Positions 18,779 to 28,101 of a DNA stretch of 64,000 nucleotides are shown here, piece by piece. Under the pieces are notes generated by a model. It saw only the letters and a program-made list of their open reading frames with translations, had not been told where the DNA came from and did not search any database. Position numbers and translations under genes: made by a program. The stretch is taken from positions 38,593-102,592 of the forward strand of contig NZ_CADIKM010000017.1 of NCBI RefSeq assembly GCF_902859895.1, given 5' to 3'. The stretch's first letter is position 1. Every line of letters starts with the position of its first letter. The DNA is from Pararobbsia alpina (lineage in GTDB: Bacteria > Pseudomonadota > Gammaproteobacteria > Burkholderiales > Burkholderiaceae).

Positions 18779-19606
18779 TCATCGCGGCGCGAGCATCCAT
18801 TCGTGCGCGGGGTCGTTCTTGAAGTGCCAGATGCGCTTGGGTCCCGCCATCACATTCAGATAGTACGAGTCGTAGCCATACGGCACGACGACCGGATGAT
18901 AGCCGCGCGGCACCATGACGACGTCGTGGTTCTCGACGGCGAGTGCCTGGTCGATATCGCGTTCGTCGGTATAGACGCGCTGGAACGCAAAACCCTGTGG
19001 CGGATCGAGCCGATGATAGTAGGTCTCCTCGAGGGAGCTTTCCTGAGGCACGTTGTCGGCATCGTGCTTGTGGGGCGGGTAGCTCGATGAGTGTCCGGCG
19101 GGCGTACGCACTTCGACCACGAGCAGCGACTCGGCTGTTTCGCTCTGCGGCAGGATATCGCGAACATAGCGTGTGTTGAGCCCCTGGCCGCGCACGCTGG
19201 CCTTGATCTGCCCGGGTTCGATCATTCGAAGCGGATAAAGGCCACTCGCCGGCGCATCGCAGACCGCGACTTCGGCACTCGCGTGAGCATCGGCATTCGC
19301 GACATGCACGCGAGTACCCGGCGGCGCGTAGAGCGCGTAGGGACCGACATCGTCGAAGACCGAGCGGCGCTCGCCGATCGAAGCCCATCGCTGCGTGCCG
19401 GCTTCGATCGACACTCTCCCGCTGAGCACGACCACACACATTTCGCGGTCCGCGAAATGCAGGTCGAGTGCATCCCCGGCGGCGCCCGGCGATACGACAG
19501 GCTCCAGCCGGTAGGCGCCGAACCCGACGAAGCGCCAGCCGGCCGATGCCGGCGTTACCCGGACGATCTCGCGTCCGGTTTCCTGTGACTTGACGAGCAG
19601 ACTCAT
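18779..19606 (-). CDS. iolB: 5-deoxy-glucuronate isomerase IolB
   Basis: The 275-residue cupin protein matches IolB: the conserved GHSSSYPPHKHDADN metal-binding motif, ETYYHRLDPPQGFAFQRVYT, and the C-terminal GYDSYYLNVMAGP. It converts 5-deoxy-glucuronate into 2-deoxy-5-keto-gluconate in myo-inositol breakdown. It is the last gene of the minus-strand ABC-iolCDEB operon, nine bases after iolE. Confidence 0.96.
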   Translation of the reverse strand: MSLLVKSQETGREIVRVTPASAGWRFVGFGAYRLEPVVSPGAAGDALDLHFADREMCVVVLSGRVSIEAGTQRWASIGERRSVFDDVGPYALYAPPGTRVHVANADAHASAEVAVCDAPASGLYPLRMIEPGQIKASVRGQGLNTRYVRDILPQSETAESLLVVEVRTPAGHSSSYPPHKHDADNVPQESSLEETYYHRLDPPQGFAFQRVYTDERDIDQALAVENHDVVMVPRGYHPVVVPYGYDSYYLNVMAGPKRIWHFKNDPAHEWMLAPR

Positions 19607-19615
19607 ACTGGAACC

Positions 19616-20608
19616 TCAGCGTTGGGATGCATGGAGCGCGGGCGAGCCGGTAGCGCGCGGCGCGTCGGACGACAGGGCAGGCGTGGCACCGGCGTGGGAT
19701 GCGGCGGCATGAGAAGCGACCAGGCGGTCCAGTGTTCGGAAACCCTTGTCCGCATAGCTATAGCTTGGCGCGACCGCGGGATCCTGTTCGGCCTCAACCA
19801 CGAGCCAGCCACGGTAGCCGTGCTTCGCCAGACGCCCGATGACCGCGTCGAAATCGACTGCGCCGTCGCCAGGCACCGTAAACGCGCCATTGATGACCGA
19901 CTGCAGGAAGGTCCAGTCGCCGTTGCGCGCGAGCCGCAGCACGTGTGGCCGCACATCTTTGCAATGCACGTGGCAGACGCGGCCGATATGCTTGTCGAGC
20001 ATCGCAAGTGGGTCGCCGCCGCCGAAGGTGATATGGCCGGTGTCGAATAGCAGGCCGACATCGCCGCTCGTCATCGCCATGAGACGGTCGATATCGTCCG
20101 GCGCCTCGACATAGGCACCCATATGGTGATGGTAGGCCACGCGCACTCCCTGCGACAGCGTGTAGGCTGCAAAGGTGTCGAGCCGCCGCGCATACAGTTC
20201 CCACTGATCGTCGCGGATGAAGCGCGGCCGCTTCGAAAGCGAGACGGGTGAGCCCTGGATCGAATCGGCGACTTCCCCGTAAACCATCACCTTCGCACCA
20301 CAGCGCGCGAGCAGTTCGAGGTGCGGTCCGACCGCATCGATCTCTTCCTGTGCCGAACGCCGCGCCAAGCGCCCCGAATACCAGCCCGAGACGAGTGCGA
20401 GATCGTATTCGCCGAGCAGTGCGCCGAGTGCCTGCGATTCGCGCGGAAACTTGTTGCCGAGCTCGAAACCCTGATAGCCGATCTGCCTGCCCTCGGTCAA
20501 TGCGACCGACAGCGGCGTCTCGCCGCCGAGCGAGGGCAGGTCGTCGTTCATCCAGGACAGCGGGTTCACGCCGATGAGCATGTCGAAACTGTTTTGTGCG
20601 GCGGGCAT
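19616..20608 (-). CDS. iolE: Myo-inosose-2 dehydratase IolE
   Basis: The 330-residue TIM-barrel protein matches IolE: IGVNPLSWMNDDLPSLGG at the N-terminus, YHHHMGAYVEAPDDIDRL and LLFDTGHITFGGGDPL with the metal and substrate ligands, and LVVEAEQDP near the end. It dehydrates 2-keto-myo-inositol to 3D-trihydroxycyclohexane-1,2-dione. The ATG shares one base with the iolD stop (TGATG), so translation is coupled. The open frame extends far upstream inside iolD, but similarity begins only at MPAAQNSFDML. The C-terminal 40 residues are Ala/Ser-rich and appear to be a lineage-specific tail. Confidence 0.96.
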   Translation of the reverse strand: MPAAQNSFDMLIGVNPLSWMNDDLPSLGGETPLSVALTEGRQIGYQGFELGNKFPRESQALGALLGEYDLALVSGWYSGRLARRSAQEEIDAVGPHLELLARCGAKVMVYGEVADSIQGSPVSLSKRPRFIRDDQWELYARRLDTFAAYTLSQGVRVAYHHHMGAYVEAPDDIDRLMAMTSGDVGLLFDTGHITFGGGDPLAMLDKHIGRVCHVHCKDVRPHVLRLARNGDWTFLQSVINGAFTVPGDGAVDFDAVIGRLAKHGYRGWLVVEAEQDPAVAPSYSYADKGFRTLDRLVASHAAASHAGATPALSSDAPRATGSPALHASQR

Positions 20609-22488
20609 CAGTGCGGCTCCTTCTGTTGCAACTTGCCTTGCTCGTATTGGGCGCGTGCGCTGCGCACGGCTTCGCGCGCGGAGACCTCGGGCACGGCCAC
20701 TTCCCACCACCAGCCGCCTTCGCCAGTGGTGCGCGCGGGATCGGTATCGATGCTGATGACATAGGTACGAGTCGCGGCCCGTGCGCGTTCGAGCGCGGAC
20801 GCGAGGCTTGCGAGCGCGTCGACATGCTCGCTGTGTGCGCCGAGCGCACGCGCATGCGCGGCAAAATCGACGCGCGGCGCGGCGTCTTCGAGCAGGTTGT
20901 TGAACGAGGGCGTACCGCAGGTCTGTTGCAGGCGGTTGATGCAGCCGTAACCGCGATTGTCGAGCACGACGATGATCAGCTTCGCGCCGAGCGCGACCGA
21001 GGTCGCGATCTCGCTGTTCATCATCAGATAGCTGCCGTCCCCGACCGTCACGATGACTTCGCGTTCGGGGCGCGCGAGCTTGACGCCAAGCGCTCCCGCG
21101 ATCTCGTAGCCCATGCACGAGAAGCCGTATTCGACGTGATAGGCCCCCGGGACCCCGGCGCGCCAGAGCTTGTGCAGTTCGGCGGGCAGCGTGCCGGCCG
21201 CGCAGACGACGATGTCGCGTTCAGGGGAGTCGGGAATCGAGTGCTGGATCGCACCGATCACTTCGGCTTCATAGGGCAGGCGCTCGCGTGCCCCCGCCGT
21301 CAGCGTCTCGACCGTGAGGCACCACGCCCGAGCGCCTGCGCGGGCACGCCGGCTCCAGTCTTCTGCCGGCTGCCAGTCGGACAGTGCGCCGTCGAGAGCC
21401 TCGAGTGCGCATCGTGCATCGGCGCATAGCGGCAGGCCGCGGTGCTTGATCGCATCGAGCGCATGGGTATTGATGCCGAGTACCGTTGCCTGGCGAAACA
21501 GACTATTCGATCCTGTCGTGAAGTCTGACAGCCGCGTGCCGACCGCGATGACAAGGTCGGCCTCGTGTGCGAGTTCGTTCGCGGCGGACGAGCCGGTCAC
21601 GCCGATCGCGCCGACGTTGAACGGGTCGTCCCAGCGTAGCGAGCCCTTGCCGCCCTGGGTTTCCGCGACGGGGATGCCGTGGTGGTTCGCGAAGTCCGCG
21701 AGCGCATCCGTCGCACGGCCATAGAGCACGCCACCGCCCGCGACGATCAGGGGACGCCGCGCCAGTCGGATCGCCTCGAGGGCCGCGCGTAGTTCGGCCT
21801 CGTCGGGTGGTGGCGCGCGGAACTCGACGACGCGTGGCTCGAAGAAACTCACCGGATACGCATAGGCGGTGGCCTGCACGTCTTGCGGCAAGGCGAGCGT
21901 GACCGGCCCGCACTGTGCGGGATCGGTCAGGACCGAGATCGCGCGCGGCAGTGCGCTCAGCAATTGCGCGGGGTGCACGATGCGGTCGAAATAACGCGAA
22001 ACCGGCCGCAGGCAGTCGTTCGCGGAAACCCCGCCGTCCTGCATGTCTTCGACTTGCTGAAGCACGGGATCGGGCGCGCGCGAGACGAAGATATCGCCAG
22101 GCAGAAGCAGCACCGGCAGCCGGTTCACGTGCGCGAGTGCGGCAGCCGTCACGAGGTTCGTTGCGCCCGGACCGATCGAGGTCGTGACGGCCATCATGCG
22201 CCGCCGGAAGTGGGCTTTCGCATAGGCGACGGCCGCATGCGCCATCGCCTGCTCGTTGTGCGCGCGCAGGGTCGGCAATGCGTCGCGATGGTGATAGAGC
22301 GCCTCGCCGAGCGCGGCAACATTGCCGTGCCCGAAGATTGCGAAGACGCCCCCAAAGAGCGGCTCGAGCGTCTTGCCGTCCTCGCTCGCGACACGCAACG
22401 CGGCCAGATAGCGGATGAGCGCCTGTGCGGCCGTGAGTTCGACGGTCCGCGTTTCAGCGAGATGAGCAGGGTGTAGGGGATCGTTCAT
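20608..22488 (-). CDS. iolD: 3D-(3,5/4)-trihydroxycyclohexane-1,2-dione acylhydrolase IolD
   Basis: The 626-residue thiamine-diphosphate enzyme has the N-terminal AIFGHGNVAALGEAL and RAHNEQAMAHAAVAYAKA segments and the C-terminal ThDP motif (TVGDGSYLMMNSEI to VVLDNRGYGCINRLQ). It cleaves the dione ring to 5-deoxy-glucuronate. Its start overlaps the end of iolC by four bases (ATGA), so iolC-D-E are translationally coupled. Confidence 0.97.
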   Translation of the reverse strand: MNDPLHPAHLAETRTVELTAAQALIRYLAALRVASEDGKTLEPLFGGVFAIFGHGNVAALGEALYHHRDALPTLRAHNEQAMAHAAVAYAKAHFRRRMMAVTTSIGPGATNLVTAAALAHVNRLPVLLLPGDIFVSRAPDPVLQQVEDMQDGGVSANDCLRPVSRYFDRIVHPAQLLSALPRAISVLTDPAQCGPVTLALPQDVQATAYAYPVSFFEPRVVEFRAPPPDEAELRAALEAIRLARRPLIVAGGGVLYGRATDALADFANHHGIPVAETQGGKGSLRWDDPFNVGAIGVTGSSAANELAHEADLVIAVGTRLSDFTTGSNSLFRQATVLGINTHALDAIKHRGLPLCADARCALEALDGALSDWQPAEDWSRRARAGARAWCLTVETLTAGARERLPYEAEVIGAIQHSIPDSPERDIVVCAAGTLPAELHKLWRAGVPGAYHVEYGFSCMGYEIAGALGVKLARPEREVIVTVGDGSYLMMNSEIATSVALGAKLIIVVLDNRGYGCINRLQQTCGTPSFNNLLEDAAPRVDFAAHARALGAHSEHVDALASLASALERARAATRTYVISIDTDPARTTGEGGWWWEVAVPEVSAREAVRSARAQYEQGKLQQKEPH

Positions 22489-24524
22489 GCAACCCGCTCC
22501 GTGGCGGTGACGACCTGGGCACGCGTGCGCGGCGACTTGCGCGCGGCGCGCCAGAGATCGATGAGGGTTTCAAAAGTTGCGCGGACCTGGGCCTTGAGCG
22601 CCGCATCGTCGATCTCGCCGGCCATCCAGGCGCGGGTGGGCTCGCCGAAGATGGTGCGGCCGACCATGAAGCCTTTGCACTGGGTCGAAGCGGCCGCATC
22701 GCGGAATCCTTCGGCCAGGGCCGCGACGGGCGCGTTCAGGCCGAGCAGCACGACACCGCGGCAATACGGGTCGCGTTCGGCGATCAGCGCATCGATGGCC
22801 TGCCAGCGATCAGCGGGCATCGGCTCGAGCTTCCACCACTCGGGATAGATGCCCAGGTTGTAGATGCGCTTGAGCGAGCGCAACACGACGTCGGGCGCCT
22901 GCGACAGATGCTTGGGCGGAATCACCTCGAGCAGCAGTTCGTGGCCGCTGGCCTGCGCGGCGTCGTAGAGCGCGCGAAGCTGGGCCTCCTGTTCGAGACG
23001 CGTCTCGAAGGGCTCGTCCGGATGGTAGTGCACGAGACATTTGATCGTGTGTTCGCGCGGCCAGTCGATCAGGGTCGTGCCGATCGATCGCCCGCCCTCG
23101 AACAGCAAGGGCGACGAGCCTGGCAGTTCGACCGGCCGGCCGATCCACCAGCCGCGCCCGGTCGCTGCGGCGAGCGCGTGTGTCCCGTAGCGGCCGTCTA
23201 TCAGCACGCCGACCTGGCCCTGTCTCACCTGTGCTTCCCGGTCGCCGCGATCGTGTGCCGGAGCCTGTCCGGATTGGCGCGTTTCGGCGGTCTGGGCGAC
23301 GGCATCGACGAAAAGCCGTTTGAGCGTTTCGATGCGGTGCTCGTCGCAGCCGGTCTCGCGCGCGAGTTCGAACATCTGGCTGCGGTGGTCGAAGGCGAAC
23401 ACGAACAGTTCGTCCCATTGTGTACGTGGGACGGTTACACGGTGCAGGCGCGCAAGCGTCGCATCGCGATCGGGGTGACGCATCGAGGCCGCATCGGCTT
23501 GAGCGTGCGCGAGGAAATAGTCGAGCTCGGCGGGTGTCGGCATGGCGGGTGCGCATGCATGCCGCGAAACGACCAACGCGCCGCAGGCGTTCGCGAGACG
23601 CGCGCAAGTCTCGAACGGTTCGTCGCGCAGCCAGCCCGAGAGAAAACCGGCCGCGAAGGCATCGCCCGCGCCGAGCACGTTGAAGACTTCGACCGGCACG
23701 CCTTCGAAGGTGGGTGCATCGTCGATGGAAGCGGGCACCGCGCCTTCGATCACCGAGCAGCCGAGCGCGCCGCGCTTGACGACGAGCGTCGCGGGCGTCA
23801 CCGCGCGCACGCCGCGCAGCGCTTCGATGAGGCCATTGCCGCCGCCCGCGATCCAAAACTCTTCCTCGGTGCCGATGACAAGATCGAACAGCGGCAGCAC
23901 GCGTTGCAGATGCGCGGTGACGTCGTCGTTCGCGATAAACCGCGTTTCGCCATCCGCCTTGCCGGTCAGGCCCCAGAGCACAGGGCGGTAATCGATATCG
24001 AGCACCGTGCGCACATCGTGGCGGCGCGCGATCTCGAAGGCCTGGCGGCTGGCCGCGAGGACCTTCTCCGTGGACAGATGGGTGCCCGTCACGAGCAGCG
24101 CCTTGCTCGATGCGATGAATGCTTCGTCGACGTCAGCGACATCGAAGGCCATGTCGGCGCAGTTCTCGCGATAGAACACGAGTGGAAAGGTATCGCGGTC
24201 CTTGAGGCCAAGCATCGCGAGCGCGGTCAGGCGCTGACGGTCGGTCACGATATGAGCGGTGTCGCAGCCTTCGCGTGCAAGCGTCTCCAGCAGGAAGCGG
24301 CCCATATGGTCGTCGCCGACGCGCGTGAGCATCGCGGACTTGAGGCCGAGCCGCGCAGAACCGAAGGCGATGTTCGCCGACGAGCCGCCGAGATACTTCG
24401 CAAAGCTCGCGACGTCCTCGAGCCGCGCGCCGACCTGCTGAGCATAGAGATCGACCGCGAGCCGGCCGATGCAGATCACATCGAGCGAGCGGCCCGCGGC
24501 AAAGCGACTGTGTGCGTGTTGCAT
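22485..24524 (-). CDS. iolC: Bifunctional 5-dehydro-2-deoxygluconokinase / DUF2090 aldolase-type IolC
   Basis: The 679-residue protein is a fusion. Residues about 1-330 are a PfkB sugar kinase (SLDVICIGRLAVDLYAQQVG, FAKYLGGSSANIAFG, catalytic FNVLGAGDAFAAGF). The remainder is the DUF2090 domain (ELFVFAFDHRSQMFELA, then TIKCLVHYHPDEP, LLLEVIPPK and GFMVGRTIFGEPTRAW), which resembles the aldolase that acts on the phosphorylated product (the IolJ step). One protein could thus catalyse two successive steps. It is the first iol gene after the ABC ATPase, 16 bases downstream. Confidence 0.95.
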   Translation of the reverse strand: MQHAHSRFAAGRSLDVICIGRLAVDLYAQQVGARLEDVASFAKYLGGSSANIAFGSARLGLKSAMLTRVGDDHMGRFLLETLAREGCDTAHIVTDRQRLTALAMLGLKDRDTFPLVFYRENCADMAFDVADVDEAFIASSKALLVTGTHLSTEKVLAASRQAFEIARRHDVRTVLDIDYRPVLWGLTGKADGETRFIANDDVTAHLQRVLPLFDLVIGTEEEFWIAGGGNGLIEALRGVRAVTPATLVVKRGALGCSVIEGAVPASIDDAPTFEGVPVEVFNVLGAGDAFAAGFLSGWLRDEPFETCARLANACGALVVSRHACAPAMPTPAELDYFLAHAQADAASMRHPDRDATLARLHRVTVPRTQWDELFVFAFDHRSQMFELARETGCDEHRIETLKRLFVDAVAQTAETRQSGQAPAHDRGDREAQVRQGQVGVLIDGRYGTHALAAATGRGWWIGRPVELPGSSPLLFEGGRSIGTTLIDWPREHTIKCLVHYHPDEPFETRLEQEAQLRALYDAAQASGHELLLEVIPPKHLSQAPDVVLRSLKRIYNLGIYPEWWKLEPMPADRWQAIDALIAERDPYCRGVVLLGLNAPVAALAEGFRDAAASTQCKGFMVGRTIFGEPTRAWMAGEIDDAALKAQVRATFETLIDLWRAARKSPRTRAQVVTATERVA

Positions 24525-24540
24525 GGTGACTCCCTTCGTC

Positions 24541-25344
24541 TTACGCCGTCGTGTCTTCGAGTTCGCCGATCAGCTGCTGCATTTCGGCGCCTCCGGCCAT
24601 CATGTCGAGGACTTCGTTCTTGCTGATGTCCTGCTTGAGGAAGCTGCCCATCGACTTGCCGCGGTTCAGCAGCGTGAAGGTGTCGCCGATCGGATAGGCA
24701 TGGTGGACGTTATGCGTGATGAAGATCACCGAGATGCCCTTGGCGCGCGCGTGGTGGATCAGCTTGAGCACATTGAAGCTCTGCTTGACGCCAAGCGCGG
24801 CCGTCGGCTCGTCGAGAATCAGCACGCGCGCACCGAAGTGGATGGCGCGCGCGATCGCGAGGCACTGGCGTTCGCCGCCGCTCATCGTGCCGATCGCCTG
24901 GTGCGCGTCGCGCACATTGATGCCCATTTCGCCGAGCTTTTCACGCGCGGTCGACGCGCAGGTCTCGAGGTCCATCACGTTGATCATGCCGAACAGCTTG
25001 CGCTGCGGCTCACGGCCCATGAAGAAATTGCGCGCGACCGAAAGCAGCGGCACGAGCGCGAGATCCTGGTAGACCGTCGCAATGCCGAGGTCGAGCGCAT
25101 CGCGCGGCGACTTGAAATGCACCGGCGTGCCGTCGACCAGGTAATGCCCTTCGTTCGGCGTCCAGACGCCCGCCAGGGTCTTGATCAGGGTCGACTTGCC
25201 CGCCCCGTTGTCGCCGAGCAGGCAATGCACCTCGCCGCGCCGCAGACGCAACGACACGTCCTTGAGTGCGATGACTTTGCCGAAATACTTGCTTACCTGG
25301 TCGAGCTCGAGAATGTAGTCCGGCTTCGATTGAACGTCGCTCAT
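24541..25344 (-). CDS. Sugar (inositol) ABC transporter ATP-binding protein
   Basis: The 267-residue protein has Walker [17 protein letters not shown], the Q-loop [10 protein letters not shown], the signature [14 protein letters not shown] and Walker [13 protein letters not shown]. It is a single ATPase of the sugar CUT2 type rather than the usual tandem form. ATG 25344 gives the family N-terminus; the open frame runs further upstream. Context suggests myo-inositol import. Confidence 0.93.
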   Translation of the reverse strand: MSDVQSKPDYILELDQVSKYFGKVIALKDVSLRLRRGEVHCLLGDNGAGKSTLIKTLAGVWTPNEGHYLVDGTPVHFKSPRDALDLGIATVYQDLALVPLLSVARNFFMGREPQRKLFGMINVMDLETCASTAREKLGEMGINVRDAHQAIGTMSGGERQCLAIARAIHFGARVLILDEPTAALGVKQSFNVLKLIHHARAKGISVIFITHNVHHAYPIGDTFTLLNRGKSMGSFLKQDISKNEVLDMMAGGAEMQQLIGELEDTTA

Positions 25345-25448
25345 GGCAGTCCCTTGTTGACCTGAGTCATGTCGTCCTGCACGCGTGGCCGAGGTGGCCC
25401 GCGTGGGCCCCATCGGTCAGGTGGCGCGTGAGGATGGCGCCGGCTGGC

Positions 25449-26660
25449 TTACTTCGCCTCGGACACGCGGCGCCGGATGTAGTTGTTGAAGATCACGGCG
25501 ATCAGCAGCATCACGCCGAGAAACACCCCGAACCAGTCGGAGTCGACATCCGTATAGCTGATGCCGATCTGCACGACGCCGAAAATCAGCGCACCGAAGC
25601 AGGCGCCGATCACCGAGCCGTAGCCGCCCGTGAGCAGGGCGCCACCGATTACGGCCGCGATGATCGCCTCGAATTCCTTGAGCAGACCGCGGTCGGCCGC
25701 GGCCGAACCGATATCGCAGACCTGCAGGACCGCGAACAGGCAGGCGCAGAACGCGGTCAGCACGAACAACGAGATCTTCACGCGCTTGACCGGCACACCG
25801 ACGTTCTTGGCCGCGACCGGATCGCCGCCCGAGGCGAAGATCCAGTTGCCGAAGCGGGTGCGTGCCAGCATGAATGCGCCGAAAGCCGCGAGCACGACCC
25901 ACCAGAGCAGGACCTTTGGAATGCCCGGCACGAGCGGCTCGCCCGAATCGAGCAGCCTGAGGAGCCCGAGTTGGCCGAGCCACTGGAAAAAGGAGTGGAA
26001 CGCGACACCCTTGAACAGGAAGTTCGCGATCGGATCGGCCGCCGCGATATCGCCGACGCCCGAGATGATCGTGCGATCCGAGAACAGCACCGATAGCGCG
26101 AGCGTGAGGCCGCGCAGAATGAACAGGAAAGCCAGCGTGACGATGAACGAAGGTAGCCGCGTGCGTATCACGAGATAACCGTTCAGCGCGCCGAGTGCCA
26201 TCGACCCGACGAAGGCGAACAGGATCGCCAGTGAGATCGGCCAGTGCCAGTAGACGGATGGAATCGCGACCATCATCCCGGCGAAACCGATCATCGAGCC
26301 GATCGACAGATCGAACTCGCCGGCGATCATGAGCAGACAGGCGCCCACCGCGAGCAGGCCGAGATAGGCGGCGACCTGCGACCAGTTCATCACGCCGTCG
26401 AGATTGAACATGCCCGAATTGCCGGCGGCCAGTCCGAAGACGATGAACACCATGACGGCGCCCGAGATCGCCGCGAATTCCGGCCGGCCGAGCAGCTTGC
26501 TGAACCATGTTTCCGAGCGCACGCGCTCGTCCTGTTTCACGGAGCGTGCGCCCTGGGCCGAACCGGGGGCCGACGGGTCTGCCTTGGCCGAAGGATCGGA
26601 CGCGGCGGACGCAGTGGTCGAATCGGGCTGATGATGTGCGCGGTGCTGAAAGACGCCCAT
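25449..26660 (-). CDS. Sugar (inositol) ABC transporter permease
   Basis: The 403-residue protein has about nine or ten membrane helices and the CUT2 permease motifs ACLLMIAGEFDLSIGSMIGF, LVIRTRLPSFIVTLAFLFI and GALLTGGYGSVIGACFGAL. A hydrophilic N-terminal extension of about 60 residues rich in Ser, Ala and Asp precedes the first helix. AGGAG precedes ATG 26660. It lies between the binding protein and ATPase genes of one operon. Confidence 0.93.
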   Translation of the reverse strand: MGVFQHRAHHQPDSTTASAASDPSAKADPSAPGSAQGARSVKQDERVRSETWFSKLLGRPEFAAISGAVMVFIVFGLAAGNSGMFNLDGVMNWSQVAAYLGLLAVGACLLMIAGEFDLSIGSMIGFAGMMVAIPSVYWHWPISLAILFAFVGSMALGALNGYLVIRTRLPSFIVTLAFLFILRGLTLALSVLFSDRTIISGVGDIAAADPIANFLFKGVAFHSFFQWLGQLGLLRLLDSGEPLVPGIPKVLLWWVVLAAFGAFMLARTRFGNWIFASGGDPVAAKNVGVPVKRVKISLFVLTAFCACLFAVLQVCDIGSAAADRGLLKEFEAIIAAVIGGALLTGGYGSVIGACFGALIFGVVQIGISYTDVDSDWFGVFLGVMLLIAVIFNNYIRRRVSEAK

Positions 26661-26766
26661 GACTTCTCCTCTACTTGATGCGGATGCGGTGCCGGCCTGA
26701 CCGGGATCGGTGGCCCTCGAACCTCGAGGGCACCGTGTTCTCAAACCCGGCCGAGGCCAGCGAAAC

Positions 26767-27837
26767 TCAGCGGTATTGCCCCGCGAACTTCACGACCTTG
26801 TCGATGTTGTCCTTCGTGATGAACCCCGGACCCGAGCTGATGTTCTTCGCACCATAGACGGGCTGCAGGCCGTAGGTCGCGAGCCGTGCCTTGAACTTCG
26901 GGTTGTTCTGGAGCTCCGTGCGGATCTTCGCGACGTCCGTCGTCTTGTCCTTCTTCATGATCGCGAGCACGGCCACCGGGATATAACCCTGGAGGTAGGG
27001 CTGCTGGTCAATCGCGAACTTGATCGTGCCGTCCTGGATCGCCTTGGCGATATCGTCGGAGAAGTCGAAGGTCGCGAACCAGAGCTTGCCGGCCTGGCCG
27101 GTCGCCAGGAGCACCTTGATGGTCGGCGCGGCGGAGGTCGGCCCGAGCGCGAGTACGCCCTTGGTGTCCGGATGATTGCGCAAGTAGGCGCTGACCTTGG
27201 TCTGGATGCCGGTCGGGTCGGCGCCCGCGTCGAGCGTCGAAGCCTTGAAGTCGGCACCGATCGCTTCGGCAAAACCGCGGCAGCGTTCGAAGGAAGCCGG
27301 ATTGGTCGCGTAGTGGTTAACGCAAAGGAAGGACGTGACCCCGGCCTTCTTCGCTTCCATCCCGGCCGCCTTGCCGGCCTCATACTCGGGCTGGCCGACG
27401 TGCATCACGGCGCCGAGCTGGGCACTTTGTTCCTCGGTGCCGGAATTGATCGTGATGAGCGGGATGTGTTTTGCGGTGACCTTGCCGATCGAGCTCTTGA
27501 GCACGTCGAAGTCGGCGATCGTGACGATCACACCATCGTAGTTGCGTGCCGCGGCCTGTTCGATCAGGCGCGACATATCGGCGATGTCGCCATTGGGCGG
27601 ATTCCGATAGTCGGTTTCGACGTTGAAATCCTCGTCGGCCTGCTTGATGGCGTTCTTGATCGTGTTCCACCACGAATCAGAATCGGGCGCATGGCTGATC
27701 AGCACGAAATGCGCATCGGCGGCCTGCGCCGTCTGCGCCGCGAGACCGCCCGCGAGGACCGCGAAACTCATGCACGCGGCGCCGATGCCCGAGCCCAGGA
27801 CCGTGCGCCAGCGCTTACCGCCTGTCGAATGTCTCAT
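26767..27837 (-). CDS. Sugar (inositol) ABC transporter substrate-binding protein
   Basis: The 356-residue protein has a signal peptide ending near AQTAQA-ADAHF and a periplasmic-binding fold of the ribose/inositol type (HFVLISHAPDSDSWWNTIKN, IVTIADFDVLKSSIGKV, ITINSGTEEQSAQLGA). It is the first gene of the minus-strand inositol operon, directly next to the operator cluster at 27986-28035. The ligand is inferred from the iol neighbours. Confidence 0.93.
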   Translation of the reverse strand: MRHSTGGKRWRTVLGSGIGAACMSFAVLAGGLAAQTAQAADAHFVLISHAPDSDSWWNTIKNAIKQADEDFNVETDYRNPPNGDIADMSRLIEQAAARNYDGVIVTIADFDVLKSSIGKVTAKHIPLITINSGTEEQSAQLGAVMHVGQPEYEAGKAAGMEAKKAGVTSFLCVNHYATNPASFERCRGFAEAIGADFKASTLDAGADPTGIQTKVSAYLRNHPDTKGVLALGPTSAAPTIKVLLATGQAGKLWFATFDFSDDIAKAIQDGTIKFAIDQQPYLQGYIPVAVLAIMKKDKTTDVAKIRTELQNNPKFKARLATYGLQPVYGAKNISSGPGFITKDNIDKVVKFAGQYR

Positions 27838-27985
27838 GTCTCCACCTTTTGTTGTGATCGTCTGTGTGCGTCACCGAAGAGAAATGCACGCGCACGGCAG
27901 CAAGCGTCGTGAAGCCGCCAGCGAACCGGGCGAACCGAGCGAACCTTTCAGAGTGCCAAAGCAGCGTAGCTCACGCTTTTGGAAA

Positions 27986-28035
27986 ATGCAAAAAAAATTG
28001 CATTGCACTGCAAAATGGAAAATCGTTTCCATTTT
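27986..28035. promoter_or_regulatory. Operator cluster between the two inositol operons (IolR-type site)
   Basis: A perfect inverted repeat AAAATGGAAA-ATCG-TTTCCATTTT lies at 28012-28035 and contains GGAA-N6-TTCC, the motif reported for the rhizobial inositol repressor IolR. Next to it are ATGCAA-N6-TTGCAT (27986-28003) and an overlapping TTGCA/TGCAA pair (27998-28013). The cluster lies between divergent genes and likely controls both. Confidence 0.75.
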
Positions 28036-28101
28036 GGGTGACATTTCGATCCGGGCCTGCATATACTCGTCACACGAACAACACCACACCGGGAGAGCAG
28101 G

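Noticed and set aside
20609..21118. Extension of the iolE frame upstream to 21118
   Set aside because: It overlaps iolD and is Arg-rich; IolE similarity starts at ATG 20608.
22908..24626. 572-residue plus-strand frame over iolC
   Set aside because: Antisense to a complete IolC fusion and rich in Arg/His; no domain is recognisable.
26710..27912. 400-residue plus-strand frame over the inositol binding protein gene
   Set aside because: Antisense shadow of a clear binding protein with signal peptide.
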